Assembly (NCBI RefSeq): GCF_000017805.1
Contig: NC_009767.1
Span: 5,438,001 to 5,502,000 of the forward strand
Direction of reading: 5' to 3'
Length of the DNA: 64,000 bases
DNA from: Roseiflexus castenholzii DSM 13941
GTDB lineage: Bacteria > Chloroflexota > Chloroflexia > Chloroflexales > Roseiflexaceae
The notes below the pieces were generated by a model. That model saw only the letters and a list, made by a program, of their open reading frames with translations. It made no database searches and was not told where the DNA came from. Below are positions 1-8,723 of this stretch, piece by piece (positions within the stretch are counted from its first letter, which is position 1; each line of letters opens with the position of its first letter). A program made the position numbers and the translations under genes.

Positions 1-1
1 T

Positions 2-91
2 GTAGACGAGCATCCCATCGTGCAGCTTGATGTACGAGCGATTGCGCGCAGCGTGCTGCTGAGAAGAACCCATGATGCAGAACAGAAGTGA
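2..91 (+). CDS. C-terminal tail of an upstream protein, probably CheW-like (partial)
   Basis: An open frame enters at the left edge and stops at 89-91, giving 29 residues that begin VDEHPIVQLDVRAIARSVLL. The run of hydrophobic residues around LDV resembles the end of a CheW domain. The gene overlaps the start of the following chemoreceptor gene by about 20 bases, which fits an operon. Only the tail is visible, so the CheW assignment rests mostly on context. Confidence 0.4.
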   Translation, partial: VDEHPIVQLDVRAIARSVLLRRTHDAEQK

Positions 92-1640
92 GCGGCGTAT
101 GGAACAGGTATCGAGTCGCCAGATGTTTGCCAGTGTCATTACCAATCCACAGAGTCAGGACGAAGACCGCGCCAGAGTGCTAACCCATCTGGCGCTTGTG
201 TTCGGTGGCGTCGCCGGCGCCGGGTGTGTGCTGGTGATCATCCTCGCACTGATTGGCATTATGCCACAGCAGGTCGTTGGCGCCGCACTATGGGTGATTG
301 CCATGGTGGCGACGATTGTCGGCGGCACACTTGGTGCACTGCGCATCGGTCGGCACACCACGGCGTCGAACATCTTTCTGTATGGCTCGCTCATCTACGT
401 CATCGGCATGATGTATCTGGCAGGCGGAGCCGCCGGTCCTGCCGGCATTGCATTTCTGTTCCCGATTGTCGTCGCCGGATTATTCGGACGAGCTGCGGAA
501 AGCCCCCGACTGTTCGGCATGGCGTTGACGTTGTATATCGCTCTGGCGGTCGCTGAAACCACCGGCATCCTTCAGCCGCAGAACGATCTGCCAGGATTGC
601 CGCGCACCATGGCATTCGTCGTTTTTTTCACTAGCGTCGGCGGCTTGCTGACCTACGTCGCCTCGCTCTGGTCCACCAGCACTATGCGCTTTCTGGATCA
701 AACCAGAGCGCAATCCGAAGAGTTGTACGAAACCAATCAGCGGTTGATCGAAAAGAATATTCAGCAGGTGGAATTGGGGAGTGAGCTTTCGGCAGCGGCA
801 TCCGAACTGTTGCGCGCCTCGCACGAGCAGGCAAGCGGCGCATCCGAGCAGGCAAGCGCCGTTTCGCAGGTCAGCACCACCATCGAGGAATTGGGGTCAA
901 CCGCGCGCCAGATCGCCATCGCCGCCGAACAGGTGGCGGAAGCAGCGCGGCAGACGCTCGAAAATCTGAGCGAAGGACAGGAAGCCGTCGATAAAAGCAT
1001 TCAGGCGATGGATCGCATTCGCAGCCGCATGCAGGACGTATCAGCGCGCGTGTTGAACCTTGGTGAGCGGTCGCAGCAGATCGGCGAGATCATCGATCTG
1101 ATCAACGATCTCTCCGATGAAACGCATCTGCTCGCGCTCAATGCCGCTATCGAAGCGGCCGGCGCCGGTGAACACGGTCGCCGGTTTGCGGTGGTGGCGG
1201 CTGAGGTCAAGAGCCTCGCCAACCGTGCGCTGGTCGCCGCCAAAGAGGTCAAAGGCGTCATCGCCGAGATTCAACAGGCGACGAACGCAGCGGTGCTGGC
1301 TGCCGAAGAGGGCGGCAAAGAAGTCGCGGCCGGAGTCGAACTTGCCCATAGCGCCGGTCAGGTGATGGACATTATCGTGATGGCGGCGGAACGCACAGCG
1401 CAGAGCAGCGCCGAGATCAATCTGGCAACCGCGCAGCAGCAGAGCGCTAGCGAGCAGGTGGTGGAAACGATGCGCGAGATCGCCGATGTGGCGCGCCGCA
1501 CTGCGGCAGGCGCGCGTCAGGTGCAGGACGCCGCTCAACGCCTGACCGCCATTGCCAACCGGCTGCATGGTCTGTCACAAGACGGGAGCGAGATGCGCAG
1601 CGAGCGGCAAGAGGCGAACATGAAAAGCGGGAGAAGTTGA
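72..1640 (+). CDS. methyl-accepting chemotaxis protein with polytopic membrane sensor
   Basis: Transducer that passes a stimulus to the CheA/CheW complex at the membrane. Residues about 39-202 form roughly six hydrophobic helices with no large periplasmic loop, so sensing is probably within or near the membrane. Residues about 240-500 are the coiled-coil signalling domain. The hairpin tip is visible as HLLALNAAIEAAGAGEHGRR followed by FAVVAAEVKSLA, close to the family consensus. No classic linker HAMP is obvious. It is the first complete gene of a che operon and is followed by cheA after 103 bases. Several Met codons lie near the start (72, 75, 102), so the exact start is uncertain. Confidence 0.9.
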   Translation: MMQNRSERRMEQVSSRQMFASVITNPQSQDEDRARVLTHLALVFGGVAGAGCVLVIILALIGIMPQQVVGAALWVIAMVATIVGGTLGALRIGRHTTASNIFLYGSLIYVIGMMYLAGGAAGPAGIAFLFPIVVAGLFGRAAESPRLFGMALTLYIALAVAETTGILQPQNDLPGLPRTMAFVVFFTSVGGLLTYVASLWSTSTMRFLDQTRAQSEELYETNQRLIEKNIQQVELGSELSAAASELLRASHEQASGASEQASAVSQVSTTIEELGSTARQIAIAAEQVAEAARQTLENLSEGQEAVDKSIQAMDRIRSRMQDVSARVLNLGERSQQIGEIIDLINDLSDETHLLALNAAIEAAGAGEHGRRFAVVAAEVKSLANRALVAAKEVKGVIAEIQQATNAAVLAAEEGGKEVAAGVELAHSAGQVMDIIVMAAERTAQSSAEINLATAQQQSASEQVVETMREIADVARRTAAGARQVQDAAQRLTAIANRLHGLSQDGSEMRSERQEANMKSGRS

Positions 1641-1743
1641 AGGTGCAAACCTTCAATGGTGCGACAGGATGGGTTTCCGGTCGAGACGTTGCGCTGTCAT
1701 ATCTCACCGCGTGGCGGTGGAACAATTGACCTGTTGATCGTGT

Positions 1744-3969
1744 ATGGATCTGGCGTCGTTCTACAGCCAATTTCGTGATGAAACGGCGGAGAACATCCGC
1801 ATTGTCACCGAAGGTCTTGTGGCGCTCGAAGGCAACGGACTGGAGGGCGAGGCGCGCCGTGAGCGGATCGACGCCATCTTTCGCGCCATGCACACGATCA
1901 AGGGGTCGGCGCGAATGCTCGGTCTGGATCAGATCGGCAAAGTTGCGCACACCTGTGAGCACATCCTGGCAGCAGTGCGCGACGGTCGGCGCGTTCTTGA
2001 TCGCTTTCTCACCGATGAATTACTGAAGGGCAGCGATGCGATTCTGGAGTTGCTGGCAGCCGCTATCGATGGCAAGCCGTCGTCGATTGACGTTGAAGCG
2101 CTGACGAGCCATCTTGGACGAGGATCGCCACAGCCTTCGCCTGAAACGCCGGTGTCACCCCCGCTCGAACCGGCGCAATCGCCCGGTGATGAAAGCGCGC
2201 CACAACCCACGTCGAAGGGTGGGCGCGAACGTATGCGACAGACGGTGCGCGTGCGGGTGGATCGCCTGGATCGGTTACTGAATCTGGCAGGCGAATTGTC
2301 AATCGGTCGGCAGATTGAGGAATCGCACCTTCAGGCGTTAGAGGAGTTGAAGGGGTTGGTTGAACGCCAACAACGGTCGTTGCTCACCCTCGAAGCCGAA
2401 TTGCGCCGTGTGCGCCTTGCCCCTGCCCAGCGCGACCTGTTCGACCGCGAAATGAACGGTGCGCTGAACGCAGGCGAGCGCGCCGGTTCCATGCTCAGAG
2501 CTCAACTCGAACGCATCGGACAACATACGATGCACAAAGCGCAGTTGATCGACGACCTCGAACAAGAGGTGATGGCGATTCGCCTGACGCCGGTCGCAAC
2601 GCTGTACGCCAATCTGCCGCGCGCCGTGCGCGAACTGGCGCGCGATCTTGGCAAGGAAGCATCGCTGGCGCTGATCGGCGAAACGACCGAACTGGATCGG
2701 AAGATCATCGAGGTGCTCACCGATCCGATGGTGCACTTAATTCGGAATGCGCTCGATCACGGCATCGAGCCGGCAGAGGAACGTGAGCGCCAGGGTAAGC
2801 CGCGCCAGGGATTGATCGAGATCGCAGCACAGGCGCATGGCGGACGAGTGTTGATCAGCGTGCGCGACGATGGGCGCGGCATGGATCCACAACAGTTGCG
2901 CGAGGCGGCAGTGCGCAAAGGATTGATCGGCGCTGATGCCGCAGCAGCGCTCTCAGATCAGGAGGCGCTGGAATTGATCTTCATGCCGGGCTTTACGACG
3001 GCAAAAATCATTACCGACGTATCAGGACGAGGCGTCGGGATGGATGTGGTTCGCACCAATCTTGCCGAGATTGGCGGGGAAGTGCAGATTGAGTCGCAGC
3101 CAGGCGTCGGTACGACGGTCCTCCTCTCGTTGCCATTGACCCTGGTTACCACGCGGGTGCTGTTGGTTGAGGCTGGCAGTCAACTGTTCGGCATTCCGGC
3201 GTCGGGGTGCCAGGGAACGGTATGGGTGCGCCGCACTCAGATCCGCACTATCGAGGGTCGGGCGGTTTTTCAGCACAATCAGGTGTTAACGCCGATCCTG
3301 CGGTTGGATGAATTGTTGGGTATTGCGAATGGGAATCCGTTTGCCAATGCAGTGCGCATGCCGGCGTTGCTGATCGGTGGTGTGCGCCGCCCTATGGCGT
3401 TGCTGATCGATCGCCTGATTGATGAACGCGAGGCGGTGATCAAGCCGCTTGGACCCCTCCTGGAAAAACAGCGGCGGTATAGCGGCGTATTGCAACTCGG
3501 CGATGGAAGGCTGGCGCTGCTGCTCAATCCCACGATGCTGGCGCAATTGGGACGCGGCACGGCGCTTGTTGCGCCAACGCCGGAACAGAGTCAGCAGCGC
3601 CGCGCGCGATTACTCGTGGTGGACGACTCGTTCGCTACTCGCGAGTTGATCCGCAGCATCCTGAGCGCCGCCGGGTACGAGGTGGCGACTGCCGTCGATG
3701 GGCTTGATGCGCTTGACAGAATCCGCGCCGAAACCTACGATCTCGTCGTCAGCGACGTCGAAATGCCGCGCGTGGACGGTTTCACTCTGACCAGCCGCAT
3801 CCGCAGCGAGTTGGGCAAAACCGATCTGCCGGTCATTATCGTCACCAGTCTGGCATCGGAGGCGCATCGCCGGCGTGGGCTGGAAGTCGGTGCGCAGGCG
3901 TATATTGTCAAAAGTCAGTTCAATCAGAACAACCTGCTGGAGACGATCCGGCAGTTGATCGGCATGTGA
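1744..3969 (+). CDS. cheA: hybrid chemotaxis histidine kinase CheA with C-terminal receiver
   Basis: Kinase that autophosphorylates in response to receptors and passes phosphate to CheY and CheB. Order of domains: HPt (residues about 1-105, phosphorylated His in MHTIKGSARMLGL), a short linker, the P3 dimer region, the HATPase (N-box NALDHGIEPAEER, G-box DDGRGMD), a CheW-like P5 domain (about 465-600), and a receiver (about 620-741, VVDDS and phospho-acceptor Asp in VVSDVEMP). No separate P2 CheY-docking domain is evident between HPt and P3. The C-terminal receiver may act as an internal phosphate sink. It lies between the receptor and cheY genes on the same strand. Confidence 0.93.
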   Translation: MDLASFYSQFRDETAENIRIVTEGLVALEGNGLEGEARRERIDAIFRAMHTIKGSARMLGLDQIGKVAHTCEHILAAVRDGRRVLDRFLTDELLKGSDAILELLAAAIDGKPSSIDVEALTSHLGRGSPQPSPETPVSPPLEPAQSPGDESAPQPTSKGGRERMRQTVRVRVDRLDRLLNLAGELSIGRQIEESHLQALEELKGLVERQQRSLLTLEAELRRVRLAPAQRDLFDREMNGALNAGERAGSMLRAQLERIGQHTMHKAQLIDDLEQEVMAIRLTPVATLYANLPRAVRELARDLGKEASLALIGETTELDRKIIEVLTDPMVHLIRNALDHGIEPAEERERQGKPRQGLIEIAAQAHGGRVLISVRDDGRGMDPQQLREAAVRKGLIGADAAAALSDQEALELIFMPGFTTAKIITDVSGRGVGMDVVRTNLAEIGGEVQIESQPGVGTTVLLSLPLTLVTTRVLLVEAGSQLFGIPASGCQGTVWVRRTQIRTIEGRAVFQHNQVLTPILRLDELLGIANGNPFANAVRMPALLIGGVRRPMALLIDRLIDEREAVIKPLGPLLEKQRRYSGVLQLGDGRLALLLNPTMLAQLGRGTALVAPTPEQSQQRRARLLVVDDSFATRELIRSILSAAGYEVATAVDGLDALDRIRAETYDLVVSDVEMPRVDGFTLTSRIRSELGKTDLPVIIVTSLASEAHRRRGLEVGAQAYIVKSQFNQNNLLETIRQLIGM

Positions 3970-4040
3970 TCATCCCCTGTCTTCTATCGTTGCCCGGGTC
4001 CCGTAGACCGGCGCCGACGCGAAAGGACACGAGGCGTACT

Positions 4041-4403
4041 ATGGCGGAAAAAATTTTGGTGGTCGACGACAGTAAACTGGTAACCGATATTGTCAAGATG
4101 CGACTTGGCATGTACGGCTATGAGGTGCGCCTGGCGCACAGCGGCGAAGAGGCGCTCAAAGCCATAGAAGAAGAGGTGCCCGACCTGCTGGTGCTCGATG
4201 TGCATATGCCGGGAATCGACGGGTATGAAGTCTGTCGCCGGCTACGCGATAACCCGGCGCTTGATGCCTTGCGTATCATTATGCTCACTTCAAGCGACGA
4301 CAAGCATGCGGCATTCGAGGCGGGAGTCGATGACTACCTGAACAAAGATGTCGACCTGCTCAACCTTCCCAACCGGGTCAAGATGATCCTGGAGATGGAT
4401 TAG
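4041..4403 (+). CDS. cheY: CheY-like single-domain response regulator
   Basis: A 120-residue stand-alone receiver. VVDDSK carries the acidic pocket, the phospho-acceptor Asp sits in LLVLDVHMPGIDG, the conserved Thr in MLTSSD, and the Lys in YLNKDVD. There is no output domain, so it likely works by protein contact as CheY does. I chose ATG 4041 because the receiver fold begins at once. The longer open frame from 3966 adds 25 residues unrelated to the family and overlaps cheA. It follows cheA after 71 bases. Confidence 0.88.
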   Translation: MAEKILVVDDSKLVTDIVKMRLGMYGYEVRLAHSGEEALKAIEEEVPDLLVLDVHMPGIDGYEVCRRLRDNPALDALRIIMLTSSDDKHAAFEAGVDDYLNKDVDLLNLPNRVKMILEMD

Positions 4404-4583
4404 CGCGAAAAGCCAGCGTTCATCCGGCGAGCATCAGCAGGAAGCATCGGCAGAAAAAGATGCTTGCGCTCTTGCGCGTCTTGAGTTCGCACGATACGCC
4501 GCCGGGATCGTTCGGCGGCTTGTTGGTATGGGCAAATGTTGTACGATTACCGGTCGTTCGCATTGAACGAAACGAGTTGACGC

Positions 4584-5717
4584 ATGACCAGACCTATCCG
4601 TGTCGTCGTGGTGGACGACTCAGCAATGATGCGGCGTTTCATCACCGATATGCTTCAGCGTGACCCGGCTATTCAGGTGGTCGGCGTCGCGTCGAATGGG
4701 CGCGAGGCGATCGAGGTGGTGCAACGGCTTCGCCCCGATGTTGTGACCATGGATGTGCGCATGCCCGTTATGGACGGGGTGGCGACGACCGAACACTTGA
4801 TGGCGTATTGCCCAACGCCGATTCTGGTGCTGACCGCATCGCTCGCCAGTTACGAGATGGATATCACCTTCAAGATGCTTGGCGCCGGTGCGCTCGAAGT
4901 GGTCGAGAAGCCGCATGGCAGTGACGCACGCGCACTCGAGCACGCTGCACGCGATCTGGTGCGTCGGGTCAAGATTCTATCGCGGGTCAAGGTGGTCACA
5001 CATCTGCGCGGTCGGCGCCGCACACCCGGCAATGACTCCACAGCGCCGCCTGCATTCCCGGCTCATCAAGCGCCCGCGCACGACATACCACCGGCATCGT
5101 CGTCCAACGTCGTGTCGTCGACCCACAGCGCACCCGATGCCCCACTCAGCCCGGTCATCGTCATCGGCGCCAGCACAGGTGGTCCGCGTGTCATCCGCCA
5201 GATTATTGCCGGTCTTCCGCGTGCATTCCCTGCTGCGGTGCTGGTTGTGCAACACATCGCGGAAGGGTTTAGCGAAGGGATGGCGGAATGGTTGGCGAGC
5301 ATCGGCGCCCTACCCGTGCACGTAGCCCGCGAAGGATCGCCCATTCACGCTGGCGAAGTGCTGATAGCTCCAGATCGGCGCAATCTGTTGGTGACGCACC
5401 ACGGAACCGTTCATCTGAGTGATGCACCGCTGCTGATTCAACGACCATCGATCGATGTCACGATGCAGGCGGTTGCCGAGGTGTATGGCTCACGCGCGGT
5501 TGGGGTGCTGCTGACAGGGATGGGACGCGATGGAGCCTATGGGATGCGGGCGCTCTATCGTCGTCAGGCGTATACAATTGCGCAGGATGAGGCAAGTTGC
5601 GCCATTTTCGGCATGCCGCGCGCAGCCATTCAACTCGGAGCGGTGCGTGAGGTGTTGCCGCCGGAAGCCATTGCGCCGCGGTTGGTGGAAGTGGTCGCCG
5701 GATTAGTTGCAGGTTGA
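4584..5717 (+). CDS. cheB: chemotaxis protein-glutamate methylesterase CheB
   Basis: Removes methyl groups from receptor glutamates (and can deamidate glutamines) to reset sensitivity. Residues 1-120 are a receiver (VVVDDSAMMRRF, Asp in VTMDVRMPVMDG, Lys in VEKPHG). A Pro/Ala/His-rich linker of about 60 residues follows. Residues about 190-375 are the methylesterase domain with the catalytic Ser in GASTGGPRVI, the His in VVQHIAEGF and the Asp in LLTGMGRDGA. Length 377 is normal. It is part of the che operon, after cheY. Confidence 0.94.
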   Translation: MTRPIRVVVVDDSAMMRRFITDMLQRDPAIQVVGVASNGREAIEVVQRLRPDVVTMDVRMPVMDGVATTEHLMAYCPTPILVLTASLASYEMDITFKMLGAGALEVVEKPHGSDARALEHAARDLVRRVKILSRVKVVTHLRGRRRTPGNDSTAPPAFPAHQAPAHDIPPASSSNVVSSTHSAPDAPLSPVIVIGASTGGPRVIRQIIAGLPRAFPAAVLVVQHIAEGFSEGMAEWLASIGALPVHVAREGSPIHAGEVLIAPDRRNLLVTHHGTVHLSDAPLLIQRPSIDVTMQAVAEVYGSRAVGVLLTGMGRDGAYGMRALYRRQAYTIAQDEASCAIFGMPRAAIQLGAVREVLPPEAIAPRLVEVVAGLVAG

Positions 5718-5729
5718 AAGTGGAGGTAG

Positions 5730-5750
5730 GGGCGCGCCGCGGGCGCGCCC
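5730..5750. terminator. GC hairpin after cheB
   Basis: The bases 5730-5750 form an almost perfect inverted repeat of GGGCGCGCC arms, 13 bases after the cheB stop. No T-run follows, so it may be a processing hairpin or part of a repeat rather than a true terminator. The rest of the 284-base gap before cheR holds a second GC-rich partial copy (about 5784-5815). Confidence 0.4.
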
Positions 5751-6001
5751 ATCGCGCCCGCATTGGGTGGCGCGCGGATAGATAAAGGGTCGGGGCGCAC
5801 CCATCGCGCCCACCCGTATCGTCGCGCGTCTCCGGGAACAACGCGAGAACGGTCAATTCAAGGACACGGGGTTTGCAGGTGGAAGGCGCACAGATAACCA
5901 GGAGAGACGTCACCCTGCAACACTGCCCTCCAGACAGTGTAAGAGCGCTCGCAAGAGCATTGCACGTCGCACCGCAACGTCTCGAAACGGTTAAAGGTTG
6001 C

Positions 6002-7510
6002 ATGCGAACGAATGGTATGAATATGGCGCACGATCTCTTCGTTCCTCCGCCAGTGCGTCTGTCGCCGGAGGCGTTCGACCGGCTACGCACCCTGCTGGCA
6101 GATTATAGCGGCGTCTACCTGGATACGGCGCAGCAGCGCGTGCTGGAAGCGGGTCTGGCGCAGCGTGTGGCAGCGCTTGGCGAGACCCTCGAGTCCTATG
6201 AGCGCCACATCAGCGCACCGGCCGGTCGCAACGAACTCCACCGTCTGGCAGAGATGGTGGTCAACCACGAGACCTTTTTCTTTCGCAATGCACCGCAGAT
6301 GCGCGCACTGCGCGAGACATTGCTCTTTGAATTGCACCGTCGCAAGCCGCCGGGCGAGCCGATCCGCATCTGGAGCGCCGGTTGCGCAACCGGCGAAGAG
6401 GCGTATTCCCTGGCGATCACGGTGCTGGAAACGTTCGGTCTGGCACTGATACGTCCGGTTGAAATCTGGGCAACCGATCTGAGCGAACTGGCGCTCGAAA
6501 AGGCGCGGACCGGATTCTACCGGGGGCGCTCGCTCAACAATGTGACGCCAATGCTGCTCAATCGCTACTTCGTGCGGCACGGCGACGGATTTCTCGTGTC
6601 GGACGCTGTGCGGGCGCTGGTGCGTTTCGAGCAACTGAATCTCCTCGAAACGTTTCCGCCGACGGCGTATGGCGTCGACGCAATTTTCTGCCAGAATGTG
6701 ACGATCTATTTTCGTCCGGAGACGCGGCGTTCATTGATCGAACGATTTCATCGCTGCCTGCCGGTCCACGGGCTGCTCTTCCTGGGATTTTCAGAAACGT
6801 TGTGGAATGTGTTCGATGGTTTTCGTTCACGCGAAGTATCGGGGGCGTATGTCTACCAGAAGGTCAATCCGCCCGACCGACCGACTCAGCATCGCAGCAC
6901 TTCACCTCGACCATCGCTACCAACAGAGACCCGACGACGTTCACCGTCCGTCGTCAAAGTCGCATCCACCCCTTCTCGAAAGGCGCGACCGCCTGTTGCT
7001 GCGACAACCGCGCCAACTATGGAAGAGGATGTCGGTCGTGTGGAACAGGCGCAAGCCCTGATCGACGCCGGCAGGATCGACGAAGCGATGGACCTGCTGC
7101 GCAGCATTCACCCCAACTCGTCGCTGGCGCCGCGCGCGCTGGTGCTGGTGGCGCGCGTGCATGCCGATCGCGGCGAACTCGACCTGGCCATTGCTGAAGC
7201 GCGCCGCGCGCTCGAAATCGATGCATTGCGCAGTGACGCCTATCTTCTCATCGGAACGATCTATGCCCGCCAGGGTCAGGGAAACGAGGCGATCCAGGCG
7301 CTCGAACGAGCGCGCTACCTGGACCCCGACGCCGCGTTGGTTTCCTATCACCTGGCACTGGCATACCGTCAGGCGGGCAGGCAGGAACAGGCGATGCGCG
7401 AGTTTCGCAGTGCGCTGAGCAAACTGGCCAGGCACCGGTCCGAGGATCTCATCGAAGGCGTCGAAGTCGGTTGGTTGCGCACCACATGTGAGCAACACCT
7501 GGGCATGTAA
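6002..7510 (+). CDS. cheR: CheR methyltransferase fused to TPR repeats
   Basis: Methylates receptor glutamates with S-adenosylmethionine. Numbered from the chosen start, residues about 15-95 are the all-alpha N-domain and about 75-280 the methyltransferase domain. VNHETFFFRN is the family signature, IWSAGCATGEEAYSLA the SAM-binding loop, WATDLS the acidic ribose contact, and FCQNVTIYF the position usually read as CRNVLIYF. A Pro/Thr/Arg-rich linker leads to about three TPR units (about 345-475), as in CheR proteins that take part in non-canonical chemosensory arrays. ATG 6002 has AAAGG four bases upstream; ATG 6017 and 6023 are alternatives. The longer frame from 5873 is rejected for lack of family similarity. 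Confidence 0.9.
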   Translation: MRTNGMNMAHDLFVPPPVRLSPEAFDRLRTLLADYSGVYLDTAQQRVLEAGLAQRVAALGETLESYERHISAPAGRNELHRLAEMVVNHETFFFRNAPQMRALRETLLFELHRRKPPGEPIRIWSAGCATGEEAYSLAITVLETFGLALIRPVEIWATDLSELALEKARTGFYRGRSLNNVTPMLLNRYFVRHGDGFLVSDAVRALVRFEQLNLLETFPPTAYGVDAIFCQNVTIYFRPETRRSLIERFHRCLPVHGLLFLGFSETLWNVFDGFRSREVSGAYVYQKVNPPDRPTQHRSTSPRPSLPTETRRRSPSVVKVASTPSRKARPPVAATTAPTMEEDVGRVEQAQALIDAGRIDEAMDLLRSIHPNSSLAPRALVLVARVHADRGELDLAIAEARRALEIDALRSDAYLLIGTIYARQGQGNEAIQALERARYLDPDAALVSYHLALAYRQAGRQEQAMREFRSALSKLARHRSEDLIEGVEVGWLRTTCEQHLGM

Positions 7511-7516
7511 CACGTT

Positions 7517-8602
7517 ATGCGAACACGCGACAAACAATTGGGCCGCTCTTTCACCCTCCTCAGCCATGCGCCAACGAGCCGTCTGCGGCGCGCCAGGCGC
7601 CCTGCACCACCGCCCCTGCAGATCAACCCGGAAGAAGCGCGGCGTCAGGCAGAGATCGAGCGCGAACTCCTGCTGGCGCGCGATATTCAACAGGGTCTGC
7701 TGCTCGAAGCAGTGCCGCGTCTGCCCGGTTGGGAAATTCATGCTATTTCGCTGCCCGCGCGCGATCTTGGGGGCGATCTGTACGATTTTCTACCGCTTGG
7801 CGATGCGCGTCACGGCATTATGATCGGCGATGTTTCAGGCAAAGGGTTACCGGCGGCATTGCGCATGGCCGTGGCGCGCACCGTCTTTCGCTACGCAGCG
7901 CGGAGCGGCGCGATGCCGGGCAGCACGCTGGCGCGCGTCAACCGCGGCATTATCGCCGATATTCCACAGGGCATGATCACGATGCTCTACGCCACGCTCG
8001 ATCTGCGTCATGGCATCGTGCAGATCGCCAACGCCGGTCATCATTACCCCTTGCTGCTGAATGGACGGGTGAGTGAACTGGAATTGTCGGGCTTACCGCT
8101 TGGCGTGGATAGCGATGCCGGCTATGAAGAGATCTGCACCGAAATTGAGCCGGGCAACACCATCATTATGTACACTGATGGCGTCGTCGAAGCAACCAAC
8201 AACCATGGCGAGTATTTTGGGTACGAGCGGCTCGAACGCTTGTTGATCGAAGGCGCTGCATTGAAACCGCGTGCGCTGGTGGCGCGCCTGCTGCACGAAT
8301 TGCGCACCTGGAGCGATGCCGGTCAGGACGATGATATTACCGTTGTGGCGGTACGGCGGCGATTTGCACGCCTGTCGGAAGAACTGCGCAGCATTATGCA
8401 CGATGTGTTGGGGCGCGAACGCGGTGAAGAGGCATGGCTGAAATTGCCGCATCCGGGCGATGCTGGCGTGGCTGCATGGACCGAAGCATTGCCGGAGATC
8501 ATCAAAGCCGCGCAGAGTCATTTGGGGCGCGGGCTAGCGCGCGAGTTGAATGCGCAGATCCGGCTGGCGCTCGAAGAGTATCGGGATCATGAAAAAATGT
8601 GA
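7517..8602 (+). CDS. SpoIIE/RsbU-type PP2C serine phosphatase
   Basis: Phosphatase expected to dephosphorylate a STAS-domain anti-sigma antagonist. After an N-terminal Arg-rich stretch and a helix (EIERELLLARDIQQGLLLE) the PP2C fold starts. Metal-binding acidic residues are seen in PARDLGGDLYDF and IGDVSGKGLPAA, and late ones in YTDGVVEATN and GQDDDITVVAV. The last 70 residues go beyond the phosphatase core. No sensor domain is present. It begins seven bases after cheR, and a matching kinase and antagonist lie 1.7 kb downstream, so all four probably act in one partner-switching pathway. Confidence 0.88.
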   Translation: MRTRDKQLGRSFTLLSHAPTSRLRRARRPAPPPLQINPEEARRQAEIERELLLARDIQQGLLLEAVPRLPGWEIHAISLPARDLGGDLYDFLPLGDARHGIMIGDVSGKGLPAALRMAVARTVFRYAARSGAMPGSTLARVNRGIIADIPQGMITMLYATLDLRHGIVQIANAGHHYPLLLNGRVSELELSGLPLGVDSDAGYEEICTEIEPGNTIIMYTDGVVEATNNHGEYFGYERLERLLIEGAALKPRALVARLLHELRTWSDAGQDDDITVVAVRRRFARLSEELRSIMHDVLGRERGEEAWLKLPHPGDAGVAAWTEALPEIIKAAQSHLGRGLARELNAQIRLALEEYRDHEKM

Positions 8603-8723
8603 CCAAGGCGCTACTAAACTGCAATCGAGTCGCGTTCAACAGAGCAAAGGTTCGTAGTAGAATACAGAAAAGCGTCAACCAGACGACGCACGAGCGCCAA
8701 CTGGTGAAGGGCACAGGTAGACG

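Noticed and set aside
5730..5815. A riboswitch-like GC-rich leader before cheR
   Set aside because: Only simple inverted repeats are seen; no known riboswitch pattern could be matched.
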